Part shown: positions 1 through 8,965 of the stretch, piece after piece
Position numbering within the stretch: the first letter of the stretch is position 1
Layout of the letters: each line of letters starts with the position of its first letter
Assembly: GCF_017795745.1 (NCBI RefSeq)
Contig: NZ_CP059067.1
Span: 4,960,001 to 5,024,000, forward strand
DNA length: 64,000 nucleotides
Origin: Rhizobacter sp. AJA081-3
GTDB taxonomy: Bacteria; Pseudomonadota; Gammaproteobacteria; Burkholderiales; Burkholderiaceae_C
Reading direction: 5' to 3'
Translations under genes and position numbers: made by a program
Notes under the pieces: generated by a model
Told to the model about the DNA's origin: nothing
Seen by the model: the letters and a program-made list of their open reading frames with translations, nothing else
The model's database searches: none

Positions 1-272
1 TGCTGTCGATGCTCGATGCGCTGCTGCAGGTGCCGCTGGCCGAAGCGCTGCAGCCGCTGCAGCTGGCCGAGCCGGCGCGCGAGGCGCTGCTGTCGCACTC
101 CGGGCCCTGGTGGCCCGACCTTCGGCTGGCGATGGCGATCGAGCGGCACGAGCTCGAGATCAGCGAGGCCCTGGCCGCGGCGCACGGCGGCGTCGACGCG
201 GTGCTCGCGCTGGCGGAGCAAGCCTGGGCCTGGTCGGCCGAGCTGTCGCGCGCCCAGGCGAATCCGGCATGA
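1..272 (+). CDS. EAL and HDOD domain protein, C-terminal fragment
   Basis: This is the last 90 or so codons of a gene that starts left of the window; the frame is open to the left edge. The sequence begins LSMLDALLQVPLAEALQ and continues through PLQLAEPAREALLSHSGPW. This resembles the C-terminal helices of proteins with an EAL domain followed by an HDOD domain (YuxH type), which act in cyclic-di-GMP-related signalling. The catalytic region lies outside the window, so activity cannot be judged. The stop codon overlaps the start of the next gene (ATGA at 269-272), which suggests translational coupling. Assignment rests on a short tail only. Confidence 0.6.
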   Translation, partial: LSMLDALLQVPLAEALQPLQLAEPAREALLSHSGPWWPDLRLAMAIERHELEISEALAAAHGGVDAVLALAEQAWAWSAELSRAQANPA

Positions 273-1207
273 CGGAGCACGCGGCGAGAGAGCGCGCGGC
301 GCTCTGGGCGGCGCTCGCGCTCATCCTCGTGTGGGGTGCGAACTTCAGCGTCCAGAAGGCGGTTTTCGAGGCGCTGTCGCCCGGGGGCTTCCTGTTCGTG
401 CGCTACCTGATCATGCCGGTGGCCGCGGCGCTGCTGCTGGTGGCCCACTACGGCACGAAGTGGCCCCGGCTGCCGCGGCGCGAGCTGCTCGCACTGCTCA
501 AGTTGGGCGTGGCCGGGCACCTGCTCCACGTGGGCCTGGTGACTTACGGCATCCACTGGTCCACCGCCTTCTCCAGTTCGCTGATCCTGGCCTGCGGGCC
601 GGTGTTCACGCTGCTCATCCTGCGCTGGCACGGCATCGAGCACCTCACGCGCGGCCAGGTCGTCGGCGTGACCGTGGCAGTGGTCGGCGTGCTGGTGTTC
701 CTGTCCGACAAGCTGCTCGGGGGCCAGTGGCAGGCCGGCGGCGGCGACCTGACGCTGCTCGTCGCCGCCTCCTTCTTCTCGTACTACACCGTGGCGGCCA
801 AGCCGCTGATCGAGCGCCACGGCGGCGTGGTGGTGATGACCTACGGCGTGTTGCTCGGCAGCGCGCCGGTGGTGCTGGTCAGCCTGCCCGCCGGGCTGCA
901 GGTGCACTGGGCCGAGGTGCCGCCGCTGATCTGGGTCGGCACGCTCTACGCGGTGCTAATCTCGGCCTTCCTCGGCTGGCTGGTGTGGGGCTGGGTCAAC
1001 GCGGTGCGCGGCGTGGCCCGCACCGCGCCGCTGATGTACCTGATGCCGCCGGTGGCCGCGCTGGTGGCGTGGCTGGTCACCGGCGAGCGTTACACCGCGA
1101 TCAAGCTGCTCGGCGCGGCGATCACGCTGGCCGGCGTGGCCTGGGCGCAGTTCGCCTCGGCAAGCACGCGCGACGCGGTGCGCGACTCCGTCCCGCCGGT
1201 GGACTGA
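269..1207 (+). CDS. EamA/DMT family transporter
   Basis: A 312-residue inner-membrane protein of the drug/metabolite transporter superfamily. About ten hydrophobic segments fill its length, in the two repeated EamA halves of five helices each. The first half carries the typical LILVWGANFSVQKAVFE start and a conserved ANF-like motif; the second half ends with a GAAITLAGVAWAQ helix. I chose ATG 269, which overlaps the upstream stop, because longer versions of the frame add a non-hydrophobic Arg-rich tail typical of a shadow frame. The substrate cannot be read from sequence; relatives export amino acids, metabolites or drugs. It is followed by the B12 region, so its transcript probably ends before 1232. 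Confidence 0.88.
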   Translation: MTEHAARERAALWAALALILVWGANFSVQKAVFEALSPGGFLFVRYLIMPVAAALLLVAHYGTKWPRLPRRELLALLKLGVAGHLLHVGLVTYGIHWSTAFSSSLILACGPVFTLLILRWHGIEHLTRGQVVGVTVAVVGVLVFLSDKLLGGQWQAGGGDLTLLVAASFFSYYTVAAKPLIERHGGVVVMTYGVLLGSAPVVLVSLPAGLQVHWAEVPPLIWVGTLYAVLISAFLGWLVWGWVNAVRGVARTAPLMYLMPPVAALVAWLVTGERYTAIKLLGAAITLAGVAWAQFASASTRDAVRDSVPPVD

Positions 1208-1231
1208 CGTCACGGGGCTATCATCGACACG

Positions 1232-1440
1232 CTTCAGGTGCTTCCGGCCAGTCCTCGGCCGGGAGTTAAACGGGAAGCAGGTGACGCGTCCGCAAGGGCG
1301 CGAAGGCCTGCGCTGCCCCCGCACCGGTAAGCGGGTACACGACCATCTCAGTGCCACTGCGGGCTCACCCCCGTGGGAAGGCGATGGCCGCGGTGCGACT
1401 CCCGTCGCCCCGACCCGCGAGCCCGGATACCGGCCTGCCA
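1232..1440 (+). promoter_or_regulatory. Cobalamin (B12) riboswitch upstream of btuB
   Basis: The 316-bp gap before btuB holds a cobalamin-sensing RNA. Conserved blocks appear in the expected order: a GGTGCTTCC-type entry at about 1238, GAGTTAAACGGGAAGCAGGTG at about 1263-1283 (in two adjoining parts), the B12-box core CTGCGCTGCCCCCGCACCGG with GTAAGCGG near 1310-1335, GCCACTGCGGG, GGGAAGGCGATGG, and the closing AGCCCGGATACCGGCC near 1420-1435. This class represses B12 uptake genes when adenosylcobalamin is abundant. About 80 bases separate it from the btuB start, enough for an expression platform; I did not find an obvious U-tailed terminator there, so control of translation initiation is plausible. 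Confidence 0.95.
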
Positions 1441-1523
1441 AGCGCAGCCGCCGGCGACTTTCGGGCCACCGGCATCGCCAACAATGCAGCCTGCGGGGAC
1501 GCTGGCTGCTTGGAGTCCATTCG

Positions 1524-3362
1524 ATGTTCCCTTCCTGTCGTTGCCCGTCCGCATTGCGCGGCCTGGGCCTTCTCGTCTCTTCCACCCTCCCCCTCGTTTC
1601 ATTCGCCGCCGAGCCGCAGACGCTGCAACCGGTGGTCGTCACCGCCACGCGGCTGCCGCAGCCGATCGATACCGTGCTGGCCGACCTGCGCGTCATCGAT
1701 GCCGACACCATCGCCAACGCCGGCCCGATGACGCTGACCGAGCTGCTGCAGACGCGCGGCGGCGTCGAGATCAGCGCCACCGGCGGGCCCGGCCAGGTGT
1801 CGAGCATCTTCCTGCGCGGCAGCAACGCCAGCCACGTCGTGCTGCTGATCGACGGCGTGCGCGTCAACTCGGCGACCGCCGGCACCAACGCCTTCGAGAA
1901 CCTGCCGCTGGCGCAGATCGAGCGCATCGAGATCCTGCGCGGCGTGGGCAGCAGCCTGTACGGCGCCGATGCGATCGGCGGCGTGATCCAGGTGTTCACC
2001 AAGCAGGCCGGCGCCGATCGCGCCGAGGCCAGCATCGGCGCCGGGCGCTGGGGCACGCGCGAGGCCAGCGTCGGGCTGGGCCGCAAGCTCGGCGCCATGC
2101 GGCTGTCGCTGCAGGCGGGCTGGCGCGAGTCGGATTCGTTCTCGGCCACCAACGAGAACGCCAGTTTCTCCTTCGAACCCGACCGGGACGGCTACCGCAA
2201 CAGCAACCTCGGCCTGAACCTCGACCACGACTGGGCCGAGGGCCAGTCGTTCGGCCTGCACGTGATGGGCAGCCGCGGCGCCACGCACTTCGACGCCGGC
2301 CCGGGCAGCGACGACGTCAACCGGCAGCGCCTGTCGAGCACCGCGCTGGAGAGCCGCAATCGCCTGACTGCCGACTGGCGCAGCCTGCTGCGCCTGGCAC
2401 GCGGCGCCGACCACATCCGCACCGACGGCGCTTTTCCCGGCTTCGTCGACACCGACCAGGACCAGGCCACCTGGCAGAACGATGTCAACGCGCTCGGCGG
2501 CCAGTGGGCGGCCGGGCTGGACTGGCGGCGCGAGAAGGTCAGCAGCGACACCGCCTACACGGTGTCGACGCGGACCTTCCGCGCCGTCTTCGTCGGCTAC
2601 ACGGCGCGCTTCGATGCCCACCTGATCGAGGCCTCGGCGCGCCACGACGACGATTCGCAGTTCGGCGGCCACGCCACCGGCAAGTTCGCCTACGGCTATC
2701 GCTTCGCGCCGCAGTGGCGCGCCTCGGCCAGCCTGGGCACGGCCTTCAAGGCGCCGAGCTTCAATGACCTGTACTACCCGAGCGCCTTCGGATTTTCCGG
2801 CAACCCCGACCTGAAGCCGGAGCGTGCTCGCAGCGCCGAGCTCGCGCTGCGCCACGACGGCGGCGCGCTGCGCGGCGGGCTGGTGCTGTTCCGCAGCAGC
2901 GTGCGCGACCTGATCGCCATCGACCCGACCTTCACCACGGTGATCAACGTGAACCGGGCGCGCCTGCGCGGGGCCACGCTCGACGCTTCGTTCAGCGAAG
3001 GCATGTGGACGGCGCGCGGTGAGCTCACCCACCAGCAGGCCGAGGACGCCGACACCGGCACCCGCCTCGTGCGCCGCGCGCGCCAGTTCGGCAGCGCCAG
3101 CCTGAGCGCCACCGCCGGTGCCTGGCGGGCCGGCGTCGAGTGGGTGCTCAGCGGCGAGCGCTTCGGCACGGCGGCCAACACCGAGGCCTCGCGCATGGGC
3201 GGCTACGGCCTGGTGAACCTGAACGCGAGCTGGTTCGTCACGCCGAGCTGGTCGCTGTCGGCGCGGCTGAACAACGCCGCCGACAAACGCTACGAGCTGG
3301 TGCAGGGCTACAACACGCCCGGGCGCAACCTGTTCGTCTCGCTCGCCTACTCGGCCTTGTAG
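1524..3362 (+). CDS. btuB: TonB-dependent vitamin B12 receptor
   Basis: A 612-residue outer-membrane receptor for cobalamin. It has an N-terminal signal peptide ending near FAA, a TonB box (PVVVTATR, residues about 36-43), a plug domain with LRGSNASHVVLLIDGVRVN and an IEILRGVGSSLYGADAIGGVIQVFT segment, and a C-terminal beta-barrel. The final strand ends in an aromatic-rich LFVSLAYSAL, although the very last residue is Leu rather than the usual Phe. Length matches E. coli BtuB (about 614). Start ATG 1524 places the signal peptide correctly; frames extending upstream would run through the riboswitch. It is the first gene of btuB-btuC-btuD-btuF, and the riboswitch makes cobalamin the likely ligand. 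Confidence 0.94.
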   Translation: MFPSCRCPSALRGLGLLVSSTLPLVSFAAEPQTLQPVVVTATRLPQPIDTVLADLRVIDADTIANAGPMTLTELLQTRGGVEISATGGPGQVSSIFLRGSNASHVVLLIDGVRVNSATAGTNAFENLPLAQIERIEILRGVGSSLYGADAIGGVIQVFTKQAGADRAEASIGAGRWGTREASVGLGRKLGAMRLSLQAGWRESDSFSATNENASFSFEPDRDGYRNSNLGLNLDHDWAEGQSFGLHVMGSRGATHFDAGPGSDDVNRQRLSSTALESRNRLTADWRSLLRLARGADHIRTDGAFPGFVDTDQDQATWQNDVNALGGQWAAGLDWRREKVSSDTAYTVSTRTFRAVFVGYTARFDAHLIEASARHDDDSQFGGHATGKFAYGYRFAPQWRASASLGTAFKAPSFNDLYYPSAFGFSGNPDLKPERARSAELALRHDGGALRGGLVLFRSSVRDLIAIDPTFTTVINVNRARLRGATLDASFSEGMWTARGELTHQQAEDADTGTRLVRRARQFGSASLSATAGAWRAGVEWVLSGERFGTAANTEASRMGGYGLVNLNASWFVTPSWSLSARLNNAADKRYELVQGYNTPGRNLFVSLAYSAL

Positions 3363-3377
3363 GCGAAGATCGCCGCC

Positions 3378-4379
3378 ATGGTCCGCGCACTGCAACTCTG
3401 GCTGCTGCTGGCGCTGCTCGCCGGCGCAGCGATGTTGCTCGCGCTGGCCAGCGGCAGCCTGGCGATCGCGCCTGCCGACGTGCTGCGCCTGCTCTGGCAG
3501 CCCGACGGCGGCAGCGCCTCTCAGGTGCTGAATACGCTGCGCCTGCCGCGCGCGCTGGCAGCGTTCGGCGTGGGCGGGCTGCTGGCGGTGGCCGGCGCGC
3601 TGATGCAGGTGCTGCTGCGCAACCCGCTGGCCGACCCCTATGTGCTGGGCATCTCCGGCGGCGCGGCGGTGGGCGCGCTGCTCGCGCTGCTGCTGGCCGG
3701 AAGCGCGCTGCTCGTCAATGCGGGCGCCTTCGCCGGGGCCCTGATCACCATCGTGCTCGTCTTCGCGCTGGCGCAGCGTGACCTGTCGCGCGTGGACACC
3801 ACCGCGCGGCTGGAGAGCGCGCCGCGCCTGCTGCTCACCGGCGTGATGCTGGCGGCGCTGTGGTCGGCGGTGATCACCCTGCTGCTGATGCTGGCGCCGG
3901 AAGCGCGCCTGCGCGGCATGCTGTTCTGGCTGGCCGGCGACCTGGGCGGCAGCGACGCTTCCGGCTGGCCGCTCGCCGTGCTGGCCGCGCTGCTGCTGGC
4001 GGCGTGGCCGCTGGCGCGCGAACTCAACGTGCTGCTGCGCGGCGCCGCCAGTGCGCAGGCGCTGGGCGTGTCGGTAGTCCGGCTGCGCCGCGCCGTCTAC
4101 CTGCTGGCTTCGCTGGCCACGGCGGTGGCGGTGACCACCGGCGGGGCGATCGGCTTCGTCGGCCTGGTGGTGCCGCATGCGCTGCGCCTGGTGGCTGGCA
4201 ATGACCAGCGCGTGCTGCTGCCGGCCTGCGCGCTGGCCGGCGGCACCTTGCTGCTGCTGGCCGACACGCTGGCGCGCACGGTGGTGGCGCCGCAGCAGCT
4301 GCCGGTGGGCGTGATCACCGCGCTGCTGGGTGTGCCGACCTTCATCGCCTTGCTGCTGCACCGCGGAGGCCGACGGTGA
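3378..4379 (+). CDS. btuC: Cobalamin ABC transporter permease (FecCD family)
   Basis: A 333-residue inner-membrane permease of the BtuC/FecCD family with about ten transmembrane segments. Family signatures are visible: LRLPRALAAFGVGGLLAVAGALMQVLLRNPLADPYVLGISGGAAVG in the first half, and GFVGLVVPHALRLVAGNDQRVLLPACALAGG in the second half, which includes the loop that contacts the ATPase. Length is close to E. coli BtuC (326). It starts 15 bp after btuB and overlaps btuD by 4 bp, consistent with one transcript under the riboswitch. Iron-siderophore permeases share this fold; the B12 role comes from context. Confidence 0.92.
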   Translation: MVRALQLWLLLALLAGAAMLLALASGSLAIAPADVLRLLWQPDGGSASQVLNTLRLPRALAAFGVGGLLAVAGALMQVLLRNPLADPYVLGISGGAAVGALLALLLAGSALLVNAGAFAGALITIVLVFALAQRDLSRVDTTARLESAPRLLLTGVMLAALWSAVITLLLMLAPEARLRGMLFWLAGDLGGSDASGWPLAVLAALLLAAWPLARELNVLLRGAASAQALGVSVVRLRRAVYLLASLATAVAVTTGGAIGFVGLVVPHALRLVAGNDQRVLLPACALAGGTLLLLADTLARTVVAPQQLPVGVITALLGVPTFIALLLHRGGRR

Positions 4380-5155
4380 CCGCGGCCAAGCTGCTGCTGG
4401 AGACGCAGGGCCTGCGCGTGGCCGCCGGGCCGCGCACGCTGATCGAGTCGCTCGACCTGCAGGTGCGCGGTGGTGAACTCTGGTGCGTGATGGGCTCCAA
4501 CGGCAGCGGCAAGACCACGCTGCTGCACACGCTGGCCGGGCTGCGGCCTGCGCAGGCGGGCACGGTGTCGATCAAGGGCAAGACGCTGGCCGGCTGGCCG
4601 CCCGGCGAGCTGGCGCGCCTGCGCGGGCTGCTGCCGCAGACGCAGCACGATGCCTTCAGCGCCGCCGCGCTCGAGGTGGTGCTGCTCGGCCGCCATCCGC
4701 ACCTGGGCCGCTGGGCCTGGGAGAGCGCCGCCGACCGCCGCGTGGCGCGCGCCGCCCTGCACTCGATGGACCTCGACGCGCTGGCCAATCACGACGTGAC
4801 CACGCTGTCCGGCGGCGAGCGCCAGCGCGTGGGCATCGCCGCGCTGCTCGCGCAGGATCCGCCGTTGCTGCTGCTCGATGAGCCGGTGGCTCACCTCGAC
4901 CTGCACCACCAGGTGACGGTGCTCGACCACCTGCGCCGGCTCACGCGCGAACGTGGCCGTGCCATCGTGATGTCGATCCATGACTTGAATCTCGCCGCGC
5001 GGTTTGCCACCCACGCGCTGGTGCTCGGCCCGGGCACCATGTTGCGCCAGGGCCCGGCCGAATCGACGATGAACGAAGTCGTGCTCAGCGCCGCCTTCGG
5101 CCACCCGGTGGCCGGCGAACGTTTCGGCCACCGCACCGTCTTCGTGGCGGACTGA
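4376..5155 (+). CDS. btuD: Cobalamin ABC transporter ATP-binding protein
   Basis: A 259-residue cytoplasmic ABC ATPase that powers B12 import with the BtuC homologue. It shows Walker A (GSNGSGKT, residues 40-47), a Q-loop at LLPQTQHD, the ABC signature LSGGERQRV, Walker B (LLLLDEPVAHLD) and a switch histidine in MSIHDLNLA. The start is GTG at 4376, overlapping the btuC stop codon; this coupling is typical of transporter subunits. Length matches BtuD/FepC proteins. Confidence 0.92.
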   Translation: MTAAKLLLETQGLRVAAGPRTLIESLDLQVRGGELWCVMGSNGSGKTTLLHTLAGLRPAQAGTVSIKGKTLAGWPPGELARLRGLLPQTQHDAFSAAALEVVLLGRHPHLGRWAWESAADRRVARAALHSMDLDALANHDVTTLSGGERQRVGIAALLAQDPPLLLLDEPVAHLDLHHQVTVLDHLRRLTRERGRAIVMSIHDLNLAARFATHALVLGPGTMLRQGPAESTMNEVVLSAAFGHPVAGERFGHRTVFVAD

Positions 5156-5157
5156 GC

Positions 5158-6039
5158 ATGCGGCGCGCCCTGCTTCTCGTGGGCCTGCTGTTCGGCGCGA
5201 TGGCCGGCCCCGCTTCCGCGGCCGTGCAGGTGAAGGACGACGCCGGCGGCACGATCACCCTGGCCCGCCCGGCGCAGCGCATCGTCAGCCTGGCGCCGCA
5301 CCTCACCGAGCTGCTGTTCGCCGCCGGCGCCGGTGCGCAGGTGGTGGGCGTGGGCGCGTACAGCGACTTCCCGGCGGCAGCCAAGGCCCTGCCGCGCGTG
5401 GGCGATGCCGCGATGCTCGATCTCGAACGCATCCTGGCGCTCAAGCCCGACCTGCTGGTGGTCTGGCGCGACGGCAATTCGCCGCAGCAGCTGCAGCGCC
5501 TGTCCACGCTGGGCATCCCGGTCTATGCGAGCGAGCTGGGCCGGCTGGCGGACATCGCGTCGACGCTGCGCCGCTTCGGGCGGCTGGCCGGCACCGAAGC
5601 GGCCGCGACAACGCGCGCCGACGGCTTCGAGCAGGAGCTCCAGGCCCTGCGCCAGCGTTATGCAGGGCGAGCGACCCTGCGCGTCTTCTATCAGATCTGG
5701 CACCGGCCGCTGCTGACCATCAATGACCGACACCTGATCAGCGAGGCGTTGGGAATCTGCGGTGCGCGCAACGTGTTCGGCACGCTGGCGCCGCTGACGC
5801 CCACGGTCAGCGAAGAGGCCGTGGTCGCGCAGGACCCGGACGCCATCGTCACCGCGCGGGCCGGCGCCGAGGGGCATGACCACCTGGACACCTGGCGCCG
5901 GCTGACGCAGCTCTCGGCCACGCGCCGCGGTGCGCTGCTGGTGGTCGATCCGGACACGCTGCACCGCTCCTCGGACCGTTTGCCCGAGGGCATCCGCGGC
6001 CTGTGCGAGAAGCTCGATGGCGTGCGGCGCGCGCCCTGA
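5158..6039 (+). CDS. btuF: Cobalamin-binding periplasmic protein
   Basis: A 293-residue periplasmic solute-binding protein that delivers B12 to the BtuCD homologues. A signal peptide (residues 1 to about 21, ending SAAV) precedes two lobes of the class III binding fold. Recognisable segments include RPAQRIVSLAPHLTELLFAAGAG, VVGVGAYSDFPAAA, LKPDLLVVW and LLTINDRHLISEALGICGARNVF. The gene begins 2 bp after btuD. It closes the uptake operon; the next gene starts 28 bp downstream and may be read with it, although its function is not B12-related. Confidence 0.9.
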   Translation: MRRALLLVGLLFGAMAGPASAAVQVKDDAGGTITLARPAQRIVSLAPHLTELLFAAGAGAQVVGVGAYSDFPAAAKALPRVGDAAMLDLERILALKPDLLVVWRDGNSPQQLQRLSTLGIPVYASELGRLADIASTLRRFGRLAGTEAAATTRADGFEQELQALRQRYAGRATLRVFYQIWHRPLLTINDRHLISEALGICGARNVFGTLAPLTPTVSEEAVVAQDPDAIVTARAGAEGHDHLDTWRRLTQLSATRRGALLVVDPDTLHRSSDRLPEGIRGLCEKLDGVRRAP

Positions 6040-6067
6040 TGCGTCACACTGGGCCGAACGTCCGGGG

Positions 6068-7684
6068 ATGCCGATGAACCGATCCGCGCCGATCCTGTGT
6101 ACCGTGCTGGCGGTGGCTGCGCTGGCCGCCTGCTCGAAGCGCGATGTGGCCACCGCAGCGCCACCCGCGCCACCCGCCACCACGGCCCTGGCGGCGCCTG
6201 CCGACGGCGGCATCGCCTGGGTGCGCGCGGCCAGCGATGCCGAGGTCGACGCCGCCTTCGCCCGCGCGCGCGGCGAGGGCAAGCCGGTGTTCGTCTACTG
6301 GGGCGCGAAGTGGTGTCCGCCGTGCAACCAGCTGCAGGCCACGTTGTTCAACCGCCAGGACTTCATCGAGCGCTCGCGGGCCTTCGTGGCGGTGTACGTC
6401 GACGGCGACAAGCCGGGCGCGCAGAAGCTGGGCACGCGCTTCGCGGTGCGCGGCTACCCGACGATGGTGGTGTTCGACCGCGGCGGCCAGGAGCTGACGC
6501 GGCTGCCCGGCGAGGTCGATGCGCAGCAGTACAACGAGGTGCTGACACTGTCGATGTCTGCGCAACGCTCGGCCAAGGCGGTGCTGGCGCAAGCGCGCGC
6601 CGGCGGCCAGGGGCTGGTCGAGGCCGACTGGCGGTTGCTGGCCTACTACTCGTGGGAGACCGATCAGCAGCAGCTTGCCGGCGCGGGCGGCGTGGCACCG
6701 CTGCTCAGGGAGCTGGCGCAGGCCTGCCCCGCCGCGCATGCCGACAGCGCGATGCGCCTGCGCCTGAAGGCGCTCGCCGCCACCGACAGCCAGGCCGGCC
6801 CGGTGGCCGATGCGGCCGCGCAGCGCGCGCCGGTGCTGGCCCTGCTGGCCGATGCCGCGCAGTCGCGGCGCCACATGGACGTGCTGACGAACAGCGCGGC
6901 CGGTCTGGCCGGCGCACTCAGTGCGGCCGGCTCCGCGGAGCGCAAGGCGCTGCTCGCGGCTTTCGGCAGTGCGCTGGTGGGGCTGCAGGCCGACAGCTCG
7001 CTGTCGCGTGCCGACCGGCTGATGGCGCTGGTGGCGCGGGTGCAGCTCTCGCAGCTCGAGGCGCCGGGCCAGGACAAGACCGCCGCCACGCCCGCGGCGC
7101 TGCGCACCGAGGTGCGCGATCTCGCGGCACGCTTCGACCGCGAGATCACCGACGGCTACGAGCGCCAGGCCGTGATCACCACCGCAGCCTGGGCGCTCGA
7201 GCAGGCCGGGCTGATGGACGACTCCGACGCGCTGCTCCAGGCCAACCTGGCGAAGAGCCACTCGCCCTACTACCTGATGGCCGACCTGGCCGACAACGCG
7301 AAGAAGCGCGGCGACAAGGCCGCGGCGCTGGACTGGAACGCGCAGGCCTTCGACAAGAGCGAAGGCCCGGCGACGCGGCTGCAGTGGGGCGCGCGTTACC
7401 TCGGCATGCTGGTCGAGCTGTCGCCGCAGGATGCGCCGCGCGTCGAGCGTGTGGCCGCTCAGCTGTTCGACGAAGCGGCCGCCATGCCGGACGCCTTCGA
7501 GGCGCGCAGCGGCCGCTCGCTGCAGCGCATCGGGGGCCACCTCTCGGGCTGGGCCAAGGGCGGCGCGCACGGCGACGTGATGAAGCGCCTGCAGCGGCAG
7601 CTCGACGCGGTGTGCGCCAAGCTGCCTGCCGGCGACTCGCGCACGCTATGCGACGGGGTGCTCAAGCCCGGCTCGTCGGCCTGA
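6068..7684 (+). CDS. Thioredoxin-fold lipoprotein with long helical C-terminal region
   Basis: About 538 residues. The N-terminus has a lipobox (LAVAALAAC followed by S), so the protein is probably a membrane-anchored periplasmic lipoprotein. A thioredoxin-like domain follows (roughly residues 60-175) with the dithiol motif CPPC in WGAKWCPPCNQLQ and a cis-Pro-like GYPTMVVFDRGG. The remaining 350 residues are alanine-rich and predicted helical, possibly TPR-like, with no motif I can name. ATG 6074 is an equally possible start; both give the same signal sequence. A role in thiol redox chemistry or protein folding at the envelope is inferred; the partner is unknown. Confidence 0.8.
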   Translation: MPMNRSAPILCTVLAVAALAACSKRDVATAAPPAPPATTALAAPADGGIAWVRAASDAEVDAAFARARGEGKPVFVYWGAKWCPPCNQLQATLFNRQDFIERSRAFVAVYVDGDKPGAQKLGTRFAVRGYPTMVVFDRGGQELTRLPGEVDAQQYNEVLTLSMSAQRSAKAVLAQARAGGQGLVEADWRLLAYYSWETDQQQLAGAGGVAPLLRELAQACPAAHADSAMRLRLKALAATDSQAGPVADAAAQRAPVLALLADAAQSRRHMDVLTNSAAGLAGALSAAGSAERKALLAAFGSALVGLQADSSLSRADRLMALVARVQLSQLEAPGQDKTAATPAALRTEVRDLAARFDREITDGYERQAVITTAAWALEQAGLMDDSDALLQANLAKSHSPYYLMADLADNAKKRGDKAAALDWNAQAFDKSEGPATRLQWGARYLGMLVELSPQDAPRVERVAAQLFDEAAAMPDAFEARSGRSLQRIGGHLSGWAKGGAHGDVMKRLQRQLDAVCAKLPAGDSRTLCDGVLKPGSSA

Positions 7685-7708
7685 GATCGGCCGTGGCGCC
7701 GAGCCCGT

Positions 7709-8833
7709 TCAGCGCACGAAGCGGCCTTCGTGCGTGACCTGCACCAGCTCCACGAAGCGCGAGCCGGTGACGCCGTTGGCGGCGTAGTCGAGGTCGACGC
7801 CGGCCACGCGCATCTTCATGCCGCGCAGCGTGGCGAGCAGTCGCGGCCGTGTCAGTTCGCGGCCGCTGCGCCGCAGCGCCTCGAGCAGCACCAGCGCGTT
7901 GAGGTAACCCTCGAAGCTGTAGTAGCCCACCGGCACCTTGGCGGCCTCGGCCAGGCGGCGGTACTCGCGCGTCGTCGGGTCGGACTCGCTCCAGGGGTAC
8001 GGCACCACCTGCGAGATGGCCAGGCCGCGGGCCTTTTCGCCGGCCACCTTGACGGTGACCTCGCCGGCCACGATCGACATGCCGTAGAACATCGGGCTGT
8101 AGCCGAGCGCCCACGAGGCCTTCATCAACTGCCCGGGCAGCGCGCCGCCCAGGTACATGATCACGGCCTGCGGCGCGGCCTTGGCCAATACGGACGCCGC
8201 ATCGGGAATGTTGGCGCCGTCGCCCTTGATCGCCACCGAGGCTGCCGCCTGCAGCTTCTGGCTGGCCAGCGCCGCTTCCACCAGCGCGGCAGCTTCCTTC
8301 CCGCCGGGGTTGTCGAGCATGGCCATCGCGATGCGGGTCACGCCGATGGTGGTCAGGTGCTGCACCAGGGCCTGCGCCTCGCGGCCGGTGGTGGCGCGCA
8401 CGAAGAAGCCGGAGCCCTTGAGCCTGTCGCGCGCACTGTCGGCCACGGCGTATCCGGCCACCCAGGGCGCGCCGGACTTCATCAACAGCGGTGCCGCCGC
8501 GGCCGTGGTCGCCGAACCGACGCAACCGAAGAAGCCGAACACCCCGTCGCCCAGCAGCTTCTCGTAGTTGGCTATCGCACGGTCGGGCTTGAGCTCGTCG
8601 TCCAGCGACACCACGCGCACCCGCCGACCGTTGACGCCACCCTGGGCGCGCGACTCGGCGAAAGCCAGTTCCGCACCGGAAAGCATGACCTTGATCTGCC
8701 CGCCCAGCGGGCCGTTGAGGATGCCGGTGTGTCCGAACACGACCTCGGTGTCGCTGACCCCCTGCTCGGCGGCGCGAAGCCCCGGGGCGAAGATGGAGGC
8801 ACCGATGGCGGCCGAGAAATGTCGTCGTTGCAT
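7709..8833 (-). CDS. ABC-type branched-chain amino-acid-like substrate-binding protein
   Basis: A 374-residue periplasmic binding protein of the LivJ/LivK type (Peripla_BP_6). The N-terminus MQRRHFSAAIGASIFAPGLRA carries twin arginines before a hydrophobic stretch, so export may be by the Tat route. Typical segments are VVFGHTGILNGPLGGQIKVMLSGAELAF, GRRVRVVSLDDELKPDRAIANYEKLL and VFGFFGCVGSATTAAAAPLL. I chose ATG 8833 over the upstream start at 8887, which would put 18 polar residues in front of the signal peptide. No permease or ATPase genes lie beside it, so it is an orphan and may serve a distant transporter or a sensory role. Confidence 0.88.
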   Translation of the reverse strand: MQRRHFSAAIGASIFAPGLRAAEQGVSDTEVVFGHTGILNGPLGGQIKVMLSGAELAFAESRAQGGVNGRRVRVVSLDDELKPDRAIANYEKLLGDGVFGFFGCVGSATTAAAAPLLMKSGAPWVAGYAVADSARDRLKGSGFFVRATTGREAQALVQHLTTIGVTRIAMAMLDNPGGKEAAALVEAALASQKLQAAASVAIKGDGANIPDAASVLAKAAPQAVIMYLGGALPGQLMKASWALGYSPMFYGMSIVAGEVTVKVAGEKARGLAISQVVPYPWSESDPTTREYRRLAEAAKVPVGYYSFEGYLNALVLLEALRRSGRELTRPRLLATLRGMKMRVAGVDLDYAANGVTGSRFVELVQVTHEGRFVR

Positions 8834-8965
8834 GGATCGAAGATGGGAGTGGGCGAAGACTTCACCGAGTCTCCCTGTCGAACCCATAAGTGATCGCGCG
8901 GGTTTACCCGGAGCGCGTGCCGGAGTGCCGTGGCGGATTTCGCGACGGTGCCCTGCGCCAGCGAA

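Noticed and set aside
1599-4361. A 920-codon minus-strand frame across btuB and btuC
   Set aside because: Antisense to btuB and btuC, with low-complexity Gln/Arg/Ala content and no start context.
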